From Enterococcus caccae ATCC BAA-1240 (GTDB taxonomy: Bacteria > Bacillota > Bacilli > Lactobacillales > Enterococcaceae), in NCBI RefSeq assembly GCF_000407145.1, contig NZ_KE136473.1, positions 559,827 through 623,826 of the forward strand: a stretch of 64,000 nucleotides of DNA, read 5' to 3'. The translations under genes and the position numbers were made by a program. Shown here piece after piece: positions 8,050-16,614 of this stretch (position 1 is the stretch's first letter; each line of letters starts with the position of its first letter). The notes under the pieces are model-generated. The model was given only the letters and a program-made list of their open reading frames with translations, was not told the DNA's origin and did not search any database.

Positions 8050-9252
8050 ATGATCGAAGTGGAAGAAGCCAGAGAAAGAATTCAACAAGTTTTGGCTCGA
8101 CAAAAAGAAGTAGAATCTGTTTCTATTTTAGAAGCAGCGGGACGAATATGTGCTGAACCTGTTTATGCAAAAGTAGCGGTACCCCATTTTCCAAGGGCTG
8201 GAATGGATGGCTATGCGGTTGTTGCTAGTGAGACGCATGGGGCTAGTTTAGAAAAACCTATTAGTTTAAACGTAATCCATTCTATTTTTGCTGGAGACCC
8301 AGAACAAGAGAGCACAAAAATGCCTGGTACAGCTGTTAGAATCATGACAGGAGCATTGATTCCAGCACCTTATGATGCAGTAATCAAACAAGAATGGACA
8401 GATTGCGGCAAAACAGAAGTCAAAATTTATCGAGAAATCATGGCAGGACGGAATTACGGTATTATAGGAGAAGATGTCCATGCCGATCAGAAAATCTTTC
8501 CAAAATATCAGTTGATCAACAGTCGTGTGGTTGGTATTTTGGCTGCCCAAGGAATTGAAACAATCAAGGTTTTAGTGCCGATGAAAATTGGCATTTTAGC
8601 GACTGGCAGCGAATTGATTTCTTTAGGAACTACTCTTACTTCAGGTAAAATTTATGACAGTAATTTGTATACTCTGGCTTCTTTCATTCAATCAAGTGGT
8701 AGTAAAATCATTTTTAAAGAGCATTGTTCAGATGACAAGCAGGAGATTTCCCGGATTATTCGAGACAGAATAACTGAAGTGGACGTATTGATTACTACGG
8801 GAGGTGTTTCGGTAGGGGAAAAAGATTATGTTCCTCAAGTAATCAACGATATAGGAGGAACGCTACTGTTTCATTTTGTGAATATGAAACCAGGAACGCC
8901 GATCATGGCAAATGTTTATCAAAATAAGGTTATTTTAAGCTTGTCAGGGAATCCTTTTGCAGCTGTAGTCAATCTTCATTTGTTTTATTGGTCACTATTG
9001 GCTCATTTTATGAATTGCCCTGAATTAAATCTAAAAAAACGTAAAGTTCAATTAATGGAAGAGTTAAAGCTATCAAATATTCGTCGATTTATTCGGGCGT
9101 ACGAGGAAAATGGTGTTGTTTCTTTAAACACAAAAGTACATTATTCTTCAGCATTCCATAACACTCTTGAAACAAATTGCATAATTGATCAACCAGCTAA
9201 AAAGAAATTGAAAAAAGGCGATTATGTGACGGTTTACTATTGGAAATTTTAG
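8050..9252 (+). CDS. moeA: molybdopterin molybdotransferase MoeA
   Basis: The 400-residue protein inserts molybdenum into adenylated molybdopterin. Typical MoeA landmarks are 'FPRAGMDGYAV' near residue 50, 'RIMTGALIPAPYDAVIKQE', the central 'TGSELI' and 'TTGGVSVGEKDYV' MoCF domain motifs, and 'KPGTPIMA' with 'LSGNPFAAVVNLHLF'. A C-terminal beta domain completes it. The ATG follows GGGAG and lies 14 bases after the dehydrogenase gene, so it is probably co-transcribed. A second, divergent MoeA-like protein is encoded at 11998. Confidence 0.93.
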   Translation: MIEVEEARERIQQVLARQKEVESVSILEAAGRICAEPVYAKVAVPHFPRAGMDGYAVVASETHGASLEKPISLNVIHSIFAGDPEQESTKMPGTAVRIMTGALIPAPYDAVIKQEWTDCGKTEVKIYREIMAGRNYGIIGEDVHADQKIFPKYQLINSRVVGILAAQGIETIKVLVPMKIGILATGSELISLGTTLTSGKIYDSNLYTLASFIQSSGSKIIFKEHCSDDKQEISRIIRDRITEVDVLITTGGVSVGEKDYVPQVINDIGGTLLFHFVNMKPGTPIMANVYQNKVILSLSGNPFAAVVNLHLFYWSLLAHFMNCPELNLKKRKVQLMEELKLSNIRRFIRAYEENGVVSLNTKVHYSSAFHNTLETNCIIDQPAKKKLKKGDYVTVYYWKF

Positions 9253-9278
9253 TCAGTTAATAAAAAATATGATAGGAT

Positions 9279-9399
9279 TGAAGTGCTTAAATCAGAGAAC
9301 CGAGAAGGTACGGTGGAACATCTATTCATACTTTGTTGTGTTTTACAGCAATAGGAGGGAAGCCACAAAAATCATTTTTTTAATTTTAGCATACTTCTA
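9279..9399 (+). ncRNA. structured leader, candidate molybdenum-cofactor (Moco) riboswitch
   Basis: The 336-base gap between moeA and moaC holds a foldable region. Outer strands GAAGTGCTTAAAT (9279-9291) and ATTTTAGCATACTTC (about 9384-9398) can close a long stem. Inside are ACCGAG, a GGTACGGTGGAAC segment, a TTGTTG/CAGCAA hairpin and AGGAGGGAAGCC. My recollection of the Moco RNA motif includes a CCGAG-like and a GGAAGCC-like element, but I could not test a covariance model. It precedes a terminator and moaC-moaA, the usual place for this riboswitch. Class assignment is tentative; a structured leader is more secure. Confidence 0.45.
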
Positions 9400-9420
9400 A
9401 AGAGAGGGTTCTGCTTCTCT

Positions 9421-9467
9421 GAGATTGGAACGTGACTCGTAGAGTTGTGTTTCAGTCTCTTTTTTTT
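9421..9467 (+). terminator. intrinsic terminator between moeA and moaC
   Basis: GAGATTGGAAC (9421-9431) pairs with GTTTCAGTCTC (9449-9459) using two G-U pairs, an inner GACTC/GAGTT pairing extends it, and eight T residues follow. Sitting after a structured leader and 120 bases before moaC, it may be the expression platform of the candidate riboswitch or may simply end the upstream operon. Confidence 0.75.
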
Positions 9468-9588
9468 GACTAAAAAAAATTATTTATATCAGATTGTTTT
9501 TTTTTAGTTAGAGTGCTAAACTTAAAGGAAAGATCGTGAATTTTATAACTATCTAGTTGAAAATGAAAGCGTTTTAAGGAGGGCTTAA

Positions 9589-10086
9589 ATGAAGGAAACG
9601 TTGCAATTTACCCACATCACTGACCAAGGGCAGGCTCGTATGGTAGATGTTTCAAAAAAAGAAGCGACTGAAAGAACAGCTATAGCTTATGGAGAAATTC
9701 ATATGAATAAAGAGGTCGCATTAGAAATTAGAAATCAGACAATAAAAAAAGGGGAAGTACTGCAAGTCGCTAGGATTGCTGGGATTATGGCGGCAAAAAA
9801 GACCTTTGAACTGATTCCACTTTGTCACGTATTAGCTTTGACGAAATGTGAGGTAGATTTCAATTGGAAAACGGATCAGATTTTATCTGTACATTGTGTA
9901 ACAAAAACAGTAGGACCTACAGGCGTTGAGATGGAAGCTTTGACTGGAGTAAATATTGCTCTTTTGACGGTTTATGATATGTGTAAAGCAATGGATCGTG
10001 AGATGAACGTCACGAATATCCGTTTAGTCGAAAAATCTGGAGGTAAAAGCGGACATTTTATTTCAACAAATCAAGACATTGACTAA
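9589..10086 (+). CDS. moaC: cyclic pyranopterin monophosphate synthase MoaC
   Basis: The 165-residue protein converts the MoaA product, 3',8-cyclo-7,8-dihydro-GTP, into cyclic pyranopterin monophosphate. Family motifs include '[18 protein letters not shown]', '[24 protein letters not shown]' and '[28 protein letters not shown]' with the catalytic lysines. The start has AAGGAGGG six bases upstream. It heads the second half of the molybdenum locus and lies 24 bases before moaA, its pathway partner. Confidence 0.94.
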   Translation: MKETLQFTHITDQGQARMVDVSKKEATERTAIAYGEIHMNKEVALEIRNQTIKKGEVLQVARIAGIMAAKKTFELIPLCHVLALTKCEVDFNWKTDQILSVHCVTKTVGPTGVEMEALTGVNIALLTVYDMCKAMDREMNVTNIRLVEKSGGKSGHFISTNQDID

Positions 10087-10110
10087 TGTTACAGGAAAGG
10101 CGGATTTAAA

Positions 10111-11076
10111 ATGAAGGACTCTTTTAATCGTGAAATTGATTATGTACGTCTATCTGTAACAGATCGTTGTGATCTTCGGTGTACTTATTGTATGCCAGCG
10201 ACAGGCATGCGTTTTCTAAAAAAGGAGGCTGTTTTAAGCTTTGATGAGATTTTATTTTTGATCAAGACTTTGGCAACACAGGGAATCAAAAAAGTGAAAA
10301 TCACTGGTGGTGAACCGTTAACAAGAAATGATACGGTTGCTTTGATCAAGGCAATTAAAGAAATCAAAGGAATTGAAAAAGTAACCATAACAACTAATGG
10401 GATTCAACTGGCAAAGTATGCAAATGCGTTAAAAGAGGCCAAGTTAGATGGTATCAATATCAGTATTGACACGCTGGATCCAGAAGAGTTTCGTACGATT
10501 ACCAGAGTTGGTGAGTTGAAACGAGTGCTATCAGGATTGGAAAAAGCAGTTGAAGTAGGTTTACCTAATATCAAAGTTAATACAGTATCTAGAGGAGAGC
10601 TTACAGAAGAGGCTATTTATAAAATTGCGGCACTTGCTAAAACAAATCCGATTCATGTCCGTTTTATTGAGTTGATGCCGATTGGTTTAGGAAAAGGGTG
10701 TCCAGGAAAAACGCAAGAAGACATTTTTTCTGTACTGGAATCAAGGTATGGAAAGCTTGATCCATTCGAACAACGCTTAGGAAATGGCCCAGCAAGTTAT
10801 TATTCTTTAGCAGGGTTTAAAGGGAAGGTTGGGTTCATCAGCGCTATAGGTCACTGTTTTTGTGCTCAGTGCGACAGGATTCGGATAACAGCAGATGGAT
10901 GCTTAAAAACCTGCCTACATATGGATGGAGGGTGCGATTTAAAAGCTGCTTTACAGACAAAAGACGAGGAACTATTATTACAACAAATTTTTTCAGCGAT
11001 ACAGCAAAAACCAGAGAAACATCATTTTCTAGAGAATCAGGGTGATTCTCGATTGATGTCACAAATTGGAGGGTAA
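10111..11076 (+). CDS. moaA: GTP 3',8-cyclase MoaA (radical SAM)
   Basis: The 321-residue protein carries out the first step of Moco synthesis. The N-terminal CDLRCTYC is the C-x3-C-x2-C radical-SAM cluster motif, TGGEPL the SAM-binding segment, and CFCAQCDRIRITADGCLKTC supplies the C-terminal cluster that binds GTP. The final QIGG is the conserved C-terminal GG tail that MoaA inserts in its active site. The ribosome-binding site GGAAAGG precedes the ATG. It lies between moaC and the MOSC gene. Confidence 0.95.
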   Translation: MKDSFNREIDYVRLSVTDRCDLRCTYCMPATGMRFLKKEAVLSFDEILFLIKTLATQGIKKVKITGGEPLTRNDTVALIKAIKEIKGIEKVTITTNGIQLAKYANALKEAKLDGINISIDTLDPEEFRTITRVGELKRVLSGLEKAVEVGLPNIKVNTVSRGELTEEAIYKIAALAKTNPIHVRFIELMPIGLGKGCPGKTQEDIFSVLESRYGKLDPFEQRLGNGPASYYSLAGFKGKVGFISAIGHCFCAQCDRIRITADGCLKTCLHMDGGCDLKAALQTKDEELLLQQIFSAIQQKPEKHHFLENQGDSRLMSQIGG

Positions 11077-11081
11077 TCATT

Positions 11082-11516
11082 ATGGCAGTAGGAGAAATTA
11101 TTGGAATCAATATTAGTGAACGACGAGGAACACAGAAAAAAGAAATATCAGAAGTGGATTTAGTCAAAGGTTTTGGGCTAGAAAATGATGCTCATGGTGG
11201 AAATTGGCACCGCCAGGTCAGCTTACTATCTTTTGAAAAAATCACAGAGTTTAATGAACGAGGTGCTCGTGTAGGCAATGGTGCTTTCGGTGAAAATATC
11301 ATTGTCTCTGGGGTAGATTTACGCCAATTACCTGTTGGCAGCCAAATTCGTATTGGGCAGGCAGAATTAGTTGTTACTCAAATCGGGAAAGAGTGTCATA
11401 AACATTGTCAAATATATGCTCGTGTGGGGGACTGCATTATGCCAAGAGAAGGGATTTTTGCAGTTGTCGTAGTAGCAGGACATATCAAAAAAGGGGATAA
11501 ATTAGAAGTTGTATAA
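11082..11516 (+). CDS. MOSC domain protein
   Basis: The 144-residue protein is a stand-alone MOSC domain, as found at the C-terminus of Moco sulfurases. Visible landmarks are 'DAHGGNWHRQVSLLS', 'NGAFGENIIVSG' and 'IGKECHKHCQIYARVGDCIMP' with the conserved cysteine region. MOSC proteins are thought to bind Moco or carry sulfur to it; the exact task in the formate dehydrogenase loci of Firmicutes is not established. GGAGGG precedes the ATG. Its stop overlaps the start of the MogA/MoaB gene, so the two are coupled. Confidence 0.88.
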   Translation: MAVGEIIGINISERRGTQKKEISEVDLVKGFGLENDAHGGNWHRQVSLLSFEKITEFNERGARVGNGAFGENIIVSGVDLRQLPVGSQIRIGQAELVVTQIGKECHKHCQIYARVGDCIMPREGIFAVVVVAGHIKKGDKLEVV

Positions 11517-11982
11517 AGTAGGGATCGTCACATTAAGTGATTCAGGATATCAAGGTTTACGGGAAGATGAATCTGGACAAATCATAAAGCAATTGATTCA
11601 AGATCAATTTCAAGTGGTGAAGCAAACGATCTTACCAGATGAGATGGCTCAATTAAGTTCATTGCTGATTGAATGGTGTTCAGTTTGTGATTTAATCCTA
11701 ACAACAGGTGGGACCGGACTAGGAATTCGTGATATTACGCCAGAAACGACGTTAAAAATAAGCGAAAAAGAGATTCCGGGTATTAGTGAAGGAATGCGCA
11801 TGCAAAGTATTCAAAAAACGCCATTCGCTATGTTAAGTAGAGGGGTCGCAGTACAACGTGGGCAAACTCTGATCATCAATTTACCAGGCAGCCCTAAAGG
11901 TGTGACTGAAAATTTAACCTATTTACGCCCGATTTTGCCTCATGCCTTAGATATTTTAACAAATCGAAAAACGGAGCATTAA
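11509..11982 (+). CDS. MogA/MoaB family molybdopterin adenylyltransferase
   Basis: The 157-residue protein has the MoCF fold: 'GIVTLSDSGYQG' at the N-terminus, 'LILTTGGTGLGIRDITPE' in the middle and 'INLPGSPKGVTENL' near the end. The family adenylates molybdopterin before molybdenum insertion by MoeA. A TTG start at 11509 is used: it overlaps the MOSC stop and has AAAGGGG upstream. No ATG lies nearby, so the non-canonical start is well supported. Confidence 0.88.
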   Translation: MYKVGIVTLSDSGYQGLREDESGQIIKQLIQDQFQVVKQTILPDEMAQLSSLLIEWCSVCDLILTTGGTGLGIRDITPETTLKISEKEIPGISEGMRMQSIQKTPFAMLSRGVAVQRGQTLIINLPGSPKGVTENLTYLRPILPHALDILTNRKTEH

Positions 11983-11997
11983 GTGGAGGAAACCAAA

Positions 11998-12972
11998 TTG
12001 AACATTATAAAAACAGTTGATGCTGAAGGGGTAATCTTGTGTCAAGATATTACTAAAATTGTAAAAGGTGAGTTCAAAGGGGCACTTTTTTCAAAAGGAC
12101 ATCAGGTTAAGGCAGAAGATATACCAGTGCTGCTTAGGTTAGGGAAAGAGCACCTATTTTTGAGCTCGGAAGAGTCTGAAATGATCCATGAAAATGAAGC
12201 GGCCGACTTTTTATATCATTTGATTGCAGACAAATTTATGCAGCCAACACCTATTTCGGAAGGGAAAATTGAAGTAGTGGCTAAAGTAGAGGGATTATTG
12301 AAAGTCGATCAAGACTTGTTACTGGCGCTAAACTCGATTGAAAAAATTGCTGTTGCGACTCTGAAAAGCAATCAAAAGGTTTGTGCAGGACAAACAGTAG
12401 CAGGGACACGAATCATCCCTTTAGAAATTGCACCAGAAACGTTATTTCAAGCGGAAAAGTTGGTTGGGCATCAAACGGTTTTATCATTGATTCCGTTTAA
12501 GCCAGTAACAATAGGGATTGTTACGACTGGAAGTGAGGTGTTTAATGGATTGATCACAGATTCTTTCACCCCAGTTGTTAAAGATAAGTTGTCTGATTAT
12601 CCAACAGTTTCGATCAAATTTCATGAAGTCGTCAATGATGATCCAGTCTTGATTACAAAAGCAATCGAAAAAATGTTAGCAGCAGGTGCAGATATTGTTT
12701 TTTGTACTGGTGGGATGAGTGTGGATCCAGATGATCGTACACCCTTAGCGATAAAACAAACGGGAGCGGATATTATTTCTCATGGCACCCCAGTTATGCC
12801 AGGTTCGATGCTGTTGCTCGCTTATTTGGACGGAAAAACAATTGTAGGATTACCAGGTGGAGTCTTGTTCTGTGAGCGTACAGTTTTTGATATATTATTG
12901 CCACGCATCGTTGCGCAAGACACGATTACGAAACAAGAAATTGCGGCTTTGGGATATGGCGGTTATTTATAA
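11998..12972 (+). CDS. MoeA-like molybdopterin-binding protein
   Basis: This 324-residue protein resembles the C-terminal MoCF part of MoeA but lacks the N-terminal MoeA signature seen in the other paralogue. It begins 'TVDAEGVILCQDITKIVKGEFKG' type sequence, and has 'IVTTGSEVFNG', 'FCTGGMSVDPDDRTPLAI' and 'GTPVMPGSMLLLAY' motifs. Such proteins often lie with mod or Moco genes in Firmicutes; a regulatory or Moco-carrier role is possible. A TTG at 11998 preceded by GGAGG at eight bases is preferred to a GTG at 11983 without a ribosome site. It precedes modA by 24 bases. Confidence 0.8.
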   Translation: MNIIKTVDAEGVILCQDITKIVKGEFKGALFSKGHQVKAEDIPVLLRLGKEHLFLSSEESEMIHENEAADFLYHLIADKFMQPTPISEGKIEVVAKVEGLLKVDQDLLLALNSIEKIAVATLKSNQKVCAGQTVAGTRIIPLEIAPETLFQAEKLVGHQTVLSLIPFKPVTIGIVTTGSEVFNGLITDSFTPVVKDKLSDYPTVSIKFHEVVNDDPVLITKAIEKMLAAGADIVFCTGGMSVDPDDRTPLAIKQTGADIISHGTPVMPGSMLLLAYLDGKTIVGLPGGVLFCERTVFDILLPRIVAQDTITKQEIAALGYGGYL

Positions 12973-12996
12973 AATAATGGTGAAGGAGAAGCAACG

Positions 12997-13815
12997 ATGA
13001 AACTAAATCACAAAATGGCAATCATAGGACTGGTGTTACTGACATTTTTGTTGCTAACAGCATGTGCATTGAATAAACAAGGTACAACAGTTTCTTCTAG
13101 TTCAAAGGCGCAAACGGAAAAGCATCATTTATTGATCGCAGCAGCAGCCAGTTTGGAATCAGTCATGGAAGAACACATCATCCCAGCTTTTGTTAAAAAA
13201 TATCCAGAAGTTACAATTGAAGGGAATTATGATAGTTCTGGAAAGTTACAAATACAAATTGAAAAAGGCTTAGAAGCAGATGTATTCTTTTCAGCATCAA
13301 CGCAACAGATGGATGCCTTAGTTTCACAAAATTTAATTGCTAAAAAAAGTGTCGAACCATTAGTACAAAATCAACTAGTAATGATCATTCCGAGTTCCTC
13401 AGACGTTGATTGGAAAGATTTTAGTGATTTAGAGAAAGCGGAAATGATCGCAGTAGGAGATCCAGCAAGTGTTCCAGCAGGACAATATGCTGAGAAGGCC
13501 TTGAAAGCTTTAGGCAATTGGGCGTATGTAAAAAAACACGCTAGTTTCGGAACGAATGTTACTGAAGTCTTAAATTGGGTAGCTGAAGGCAGCGCTCAAG
13601 TAGGATTAGTTTATGCAACAGATGCTGCATCAAATGACAAAGTAAACGTTGTGGCTACTTTACCAGAAGGTACTTTGAACGATCCAATTATTTATCCAGT
13701 TGGTTTGGTTGAAAAATCGAAAGAAAAAGCAATAGCAGAAGAATTCATCGCCTTTTTAAAAAGCGATGAAGGGGCAAAATACTTTGAAAATGCCGGTTTT
13801 ATTCTAAAGAAGTAG
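12997..13815 (+). CDS. modA: molybdate ABC transporter substrate-binding lipoprotein ModA
   Basis: The 272-residue protein is a secreted lipoprotein: the signal peptide ends in the lipobox LTAC (cysteine near residue 23). The mature part begins with 'LLIAAAASLESVMEEHI', continues with 'GNYDSSGKLQIQIEKGLEADVFFSAS' and 'GDPASVPAGQYA', all typical of ModA molybdate-binding sites. It delivers molybdate to ModBC, encoded immediately downstream. The start is set by AAGGAGAAG upstream. Tungstate binding cannot be excluded from sequence. Confidence 0.93.
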   Translation: MKLNHKMAIIGLVLLTFLLLTACALNKQGTTVSSSSKAQTEKHHLLIAAAASLESVMEEHIIPAFVKKYPEVTIEGNYDSSGKLQIQIEKGLEADVFFSASTQQMDALVSQNLIAKKSVEPLVQNQLVMIIPSSSDVDWKDFSDLEKAEMIAVGDPASVPAGQYAEKALKALGNWAYVKKHASFGTNVTEVLNWVAEGSAQVGLVYATDAASNDKVNVVATLPEGTLNDPIIYPVGLVEKSKEKAIAEEFIAFLKSDEGAKYFENAGFILKK

Positions 13816-13824
13816 GTGATGTTA

Positions 13825-14490
13825 ATGGATTTGAGTCCAATTATTATTTCGTTTCAAACAGCAATCGTTGCAATCCTGTTTACCTTTTTTTGTGGCACAT
13901 TCATCGCTTACCTTGTATTTCGTTTGAAAAATCAAGGACTTAAAATCTTCTTCAACAGTTTATTGACCTTACCGCTGGTATTACCACCAACGGTTTTTGG
14001 TTTTTTTTTACTGGATATATTTGGCGTTCAGCAACCAATAGGTAAATTTTTATTGGATTTTTTTGCTGTGAAGGTCGTTTTTTCTTGGGTAGCCACGGTA
14101 ATTGCTGCACTTGCCGTATCGTTTCCTTTGATGTATCGTTCCGCGATTGCTGCATTTGAGCAAATTGATCCAGATTTATTGGCTGCAGCTCAAACATTGG
14201 GTTTTTCAGAAAGAAAAATTTTTTTCAAAATTGCATTACCCTTAGCAATCAATGGGCTTTTAGCAGGAGGCGTGCTAGCTTTTGCTCGAGGCTTGGGGGA
14301 ATTTGGTGCAACAACAATGTTAGCAGGGAATATTGCTGGAAAAACCCGAACACTCCCATTAGCAATTTATTCAGCAGTGGCCGCTGGTAATTGGTCCTTG
14401 GCACAAAAATATGTTGCAATCATTGTGATGATTTGTTTACTGATTTTATGTTTGATGGAACTATTTAGTCGAAAATCTCGGAGGATGTAA
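13825..14490 (+). CDS. modB: molybdate ABC transporter permease ModB
   Basis: The 221-residue membrane protein has about five or six helices, the 'LPLVLPPTVFGFFLL' segment characteristic of ModB and the EAA-type coupling motif around 'AAQTLGFSERKIFFKIALPLAINGLLAG', followed by 'ARGLGEFGATTMLAGN'. It forms the membrane channel with ModC. The start ATG at 13825 follows TAGGTGAT; upstream in-frame GTG and ATG codons at 13816 and 13819 lie inside that ribosome site. It is separated by a few bases from modA and modC. Confidence 0.93.
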   Translation: MDLSPIIISFQTAIVAILFTFFCGTFIAYLVFRLKNQGLKIFFNSLLTLPLVLPPTVFGFFLLDIFGVQQPIGKFLLDFFAVKVVFSWVATVIAALAVSFPLMYRSAIAAFEQIDPDLLAAAQTLGFSERKIFFKIALPLAINGLLAGGVLAFARGLGEFGATTMLAGNIAGKTRTLPLAIYSAVAAGNWSLAQKYVAIIVMICLLILCLMELFSRKSRRM

Positions 14491-14492
14491 GG

Positions 14493-15494
14493 ATGAAACT
14501 TTTTGTGGATATTCAAAAAAAATTACGAGATCATCAGCTAAAGGTAAAATTTGAAATCGAATCGACTACATTCGGGATTTTAGGCGCATCTGGTTGTGGG
14601 AAAAGTATGTTGCTTAAATGTATCGCTGGTATCGAAACACCTGATTCAGGTCGGATATATCTAGGGGATCGAGTGTTGTTTGACAAAGAAAAAAAAATTG
14701 ATTTGCCACCTCAACAACGTAAAGTAGGGTTACTATTTCAGCAATATGCGCTGTTCCCGCATTTAACGGTGTATAAAAATTTGAGCAGTGTGACAAAAAA
14801 TCATGCCTTGATTCTAGAATTGCTAGCTATATTTCATTTAGAAAATGTTAAGGACAGTTACCCCAGACAGCTTTCTGGGGGACAAAAACAACGAGTTGCT
14901 TTAGCTCGAATCTTGGCATCCGATCCTGAGTTACTGTTATTAGACGAGCCTTTTTCTGCTTTGGATACTTCTTTAAAAGAAGAACTTCAACTAGAAGTTC
15001 AAAAACGCTTATCCAACTTTAAAGGAAACGTATTGATTGTTAGTCATAGTCTAGATGAACTTTATCGACTTTGTCCGCTACTTGGTATCATGACCGAATC
15101 AGGTCTTGTAAAAGGGGAAACTACAGACTTGTTCAAGCAACCTCAAACGGTTGAAGCTGCTCGATTGACTGGTTGTAAAAATATTTTTCCTATTAAACGA
15201 ATCGATTCTCACACAGTGCAAGTTTATGGGGTGAAAACGCCTTTGATCGTTACGGCAGAAGTTCCTGTGGCGTGTCGTTATATTGGCATTAGAGCACATG
15301 ATATGTTAGTGAATGATAGTGGAGTCAATCGATTGGACGTAAAGTTTGTTAGTAGTCAGAAAACGCCTTTTGAACAAAATGCTTGGTTTGTTTGGAATGA
15401 ACTTGATCTTTGGTGGAAGGGAAGCAAACAGATTGAAGCGAATACCATTAAGCATTTCAGTCTTTCACCAGAGGCAATTATGGTATTGAAATAA
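14493..15494 (+). CDS. modC: molybdate ABC transporter ATPase ModC
   Basis: The 333-residue ATPase has Walker A GASGCGKSM near residue 31, Q-loop 'LLFQQYALFPHLTV', signature LSGGQKQRVALARI and Walker B LLLLDEPFSALD. About 110 residues follow the ATPase core and probably form a MOP/TOBE-like regulatory domain, weakly conserved here. It energises molybdate uptake with ModB. It is the last gene of the molybdenum locus; the 223 bases after it contain no clear gene and no strong terminator. Confidence 0.92.
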   Translation: MKLFVDIQKKLRDHQLKVKFEIESTTFGILGASGCGKSMLLKCIAGIETPDSGRIYLGDRVLFDKEKKIDLPPQQRKVGLLFQQYALFPHLTVYKNLSSVTKNHALILELLAIFHLENVKDSYPRQLSGGQKQRVALARILASDPELLLLDEPFSALDTSLKEELQLEVQKRLSNFKGNVLIVSHSLDELYRLCPLLGIMTESGLVKGETTDLFKQPQTVEAARLTGCKNIFPIKRIDSHTVQVYGVKTPLIVTAEVPVACRYIGIRAHDMLVNDSGVNRLDVKFVSSQKTPFEQNAWFVWNELDLWWKGSKQIEANTIKHFSLSPEAIMVLK

Positions 15495-15717
15495 GGAAAT
15501 AATTTGTTATTTAAAGTGTAAGTGGTTTTGTATCTATCTATTTTACGTTACAGCTGACCAGTTGGGTCTTTACTCTATTTAGTCAAGACAACCTTCTAAC
15601 TTTATTCATATATTGTTCATTGAAATGACAAGTCTAAGACTCCCCCTTAATGATAAAATAGTAGATGGAAGATTGTGGAAATACAGAGCAATCAAGAAAA
15701 ATAGGAGAACAATAAAT

Positions 15718-16614
15718 ATGGGGACAATTTTAGAAATAACGGGAGTGACCAAATGTTTTGGTGAGCAGAAAGTTTTAGATGAACTTGATTTTTCGTTGAA
15801 TGAACCTAAAGTTATTGCCTTAGTGGCACCAAATGGTACAGGGAAAACAACGTTATTAAATAGCATTGCAAATATTGATCAGATAGATTCAGGGGCGATT
15901 CAAATATTTGAACAGCCAAATACAGAGTATTCTTTGTTTTATAGAATGTCGTATTTACAGGATGCCTCTATTTTATATGATCATTTAACTGGTTGGGATC
16001 ATTTGGAATTTGTCCGTAAAGAACAAAAAAAATCCAAAGAAGAACTTCAGCGATTGGTTGTAGAGCTGGAAATTGCAGATTTCCTGAAAAAGAAAGTTAA
16101 ACATTATTCGTTAGGAATGAAGCAACACTTACTATTAGCGATATCTTTGATCAATCAGCCTGAGTTAGTTTTAATGGACGAACCGTTAAATGGTTTAGAG
16201 CCAGATAGGATTATCAAAGTGCAAAATAGTATTCGAGCGTTGGCTGATAAGGGTGTGACGGTGATCATTTCTTCTCATAATCTTGAGGAAATAGAAAAAG
16301 TGGCGGACCAGGTGCTCTTTCTTTATAAAGGAAAATTGATTGGGAAAGAAGAGAGCATGATCGATGCGATAGAATATACAATCGTTTTAAAAGATATCGA
16401 AAAAGTACTTTCTTTTTTATCGAGAATCGATGTTTTATGTACAAAACTATCTGAATACAAATTAGTTGGAACATTTTCCAAACAACAATTTACTGTTTTT
16501 CAATCTTTTTGCAAAGAGCAGGATATAGAATTATTTGATTGTCAGATGACAAATAATCAGTTAAAATCGATTTATTTTAATTTGTATGGGCAAAAACAGC
16601 GAGGCTCACTATGA
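15718..16614 (+). CDS. ABC transporter ATP-binding protein
   Basis: The 298-residue protein is an ABC-2 exporter ATPase of the CcmA/bacitracin-type class. It has Walker A APNGTGKTT (the first glycine of the loop replaced by alanine), a signature 'YSLGMKQHLLLAISL' with LGMKQ in place of LSGGQ, and Walker B LVLMDEPLNGLEP. About 80 further residues form a C-terminal extension common in this class. ATG at 15718 is preceded by AGGAGA at nine bases; an earlier in-frame start at 15613 lacks a ribosome site. It overlaps the permease gene by four bases. The cargo cannot be told from sequence. Confidence 0.85.
   Translation: MGTILEITGVTKCFGEQKVLDELDFSLNEPKVIALVAPNGTGKTTLLNSIANIDQIDSGAIQIFEQPNTEYSLFYRMSYLQDASILYDHLTGWDHLEFVRKEQKKSKEELQRLVVELEIADFLKKKVKHYSLGMKQHLLLAISLINQPELVLMDEPLNGLEPDRIIKVQNSIRALADKGVTVIISSHNLEEIEKVADQVLFLYKGKLIGKEESMIDAIEYTIVLKDIEKVLSFLSRIDVLCTKLSEYKLVGTFSKQQFTVFQSFCKEQDIELFDCQMTNNQLKSIYFNLYGQKQRGSL

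Noticed and set aside
9470-9507. CTAAAAAAAA ... TTTTTTTTAG inverted repeat before moaC, similar to the mobA palindrome
   Set aside because: The arms are simple A/T runs with different spacing from the compact mobA palindrome; such runs occur often in this AT-rich DNA, so a shared operator is not supported.
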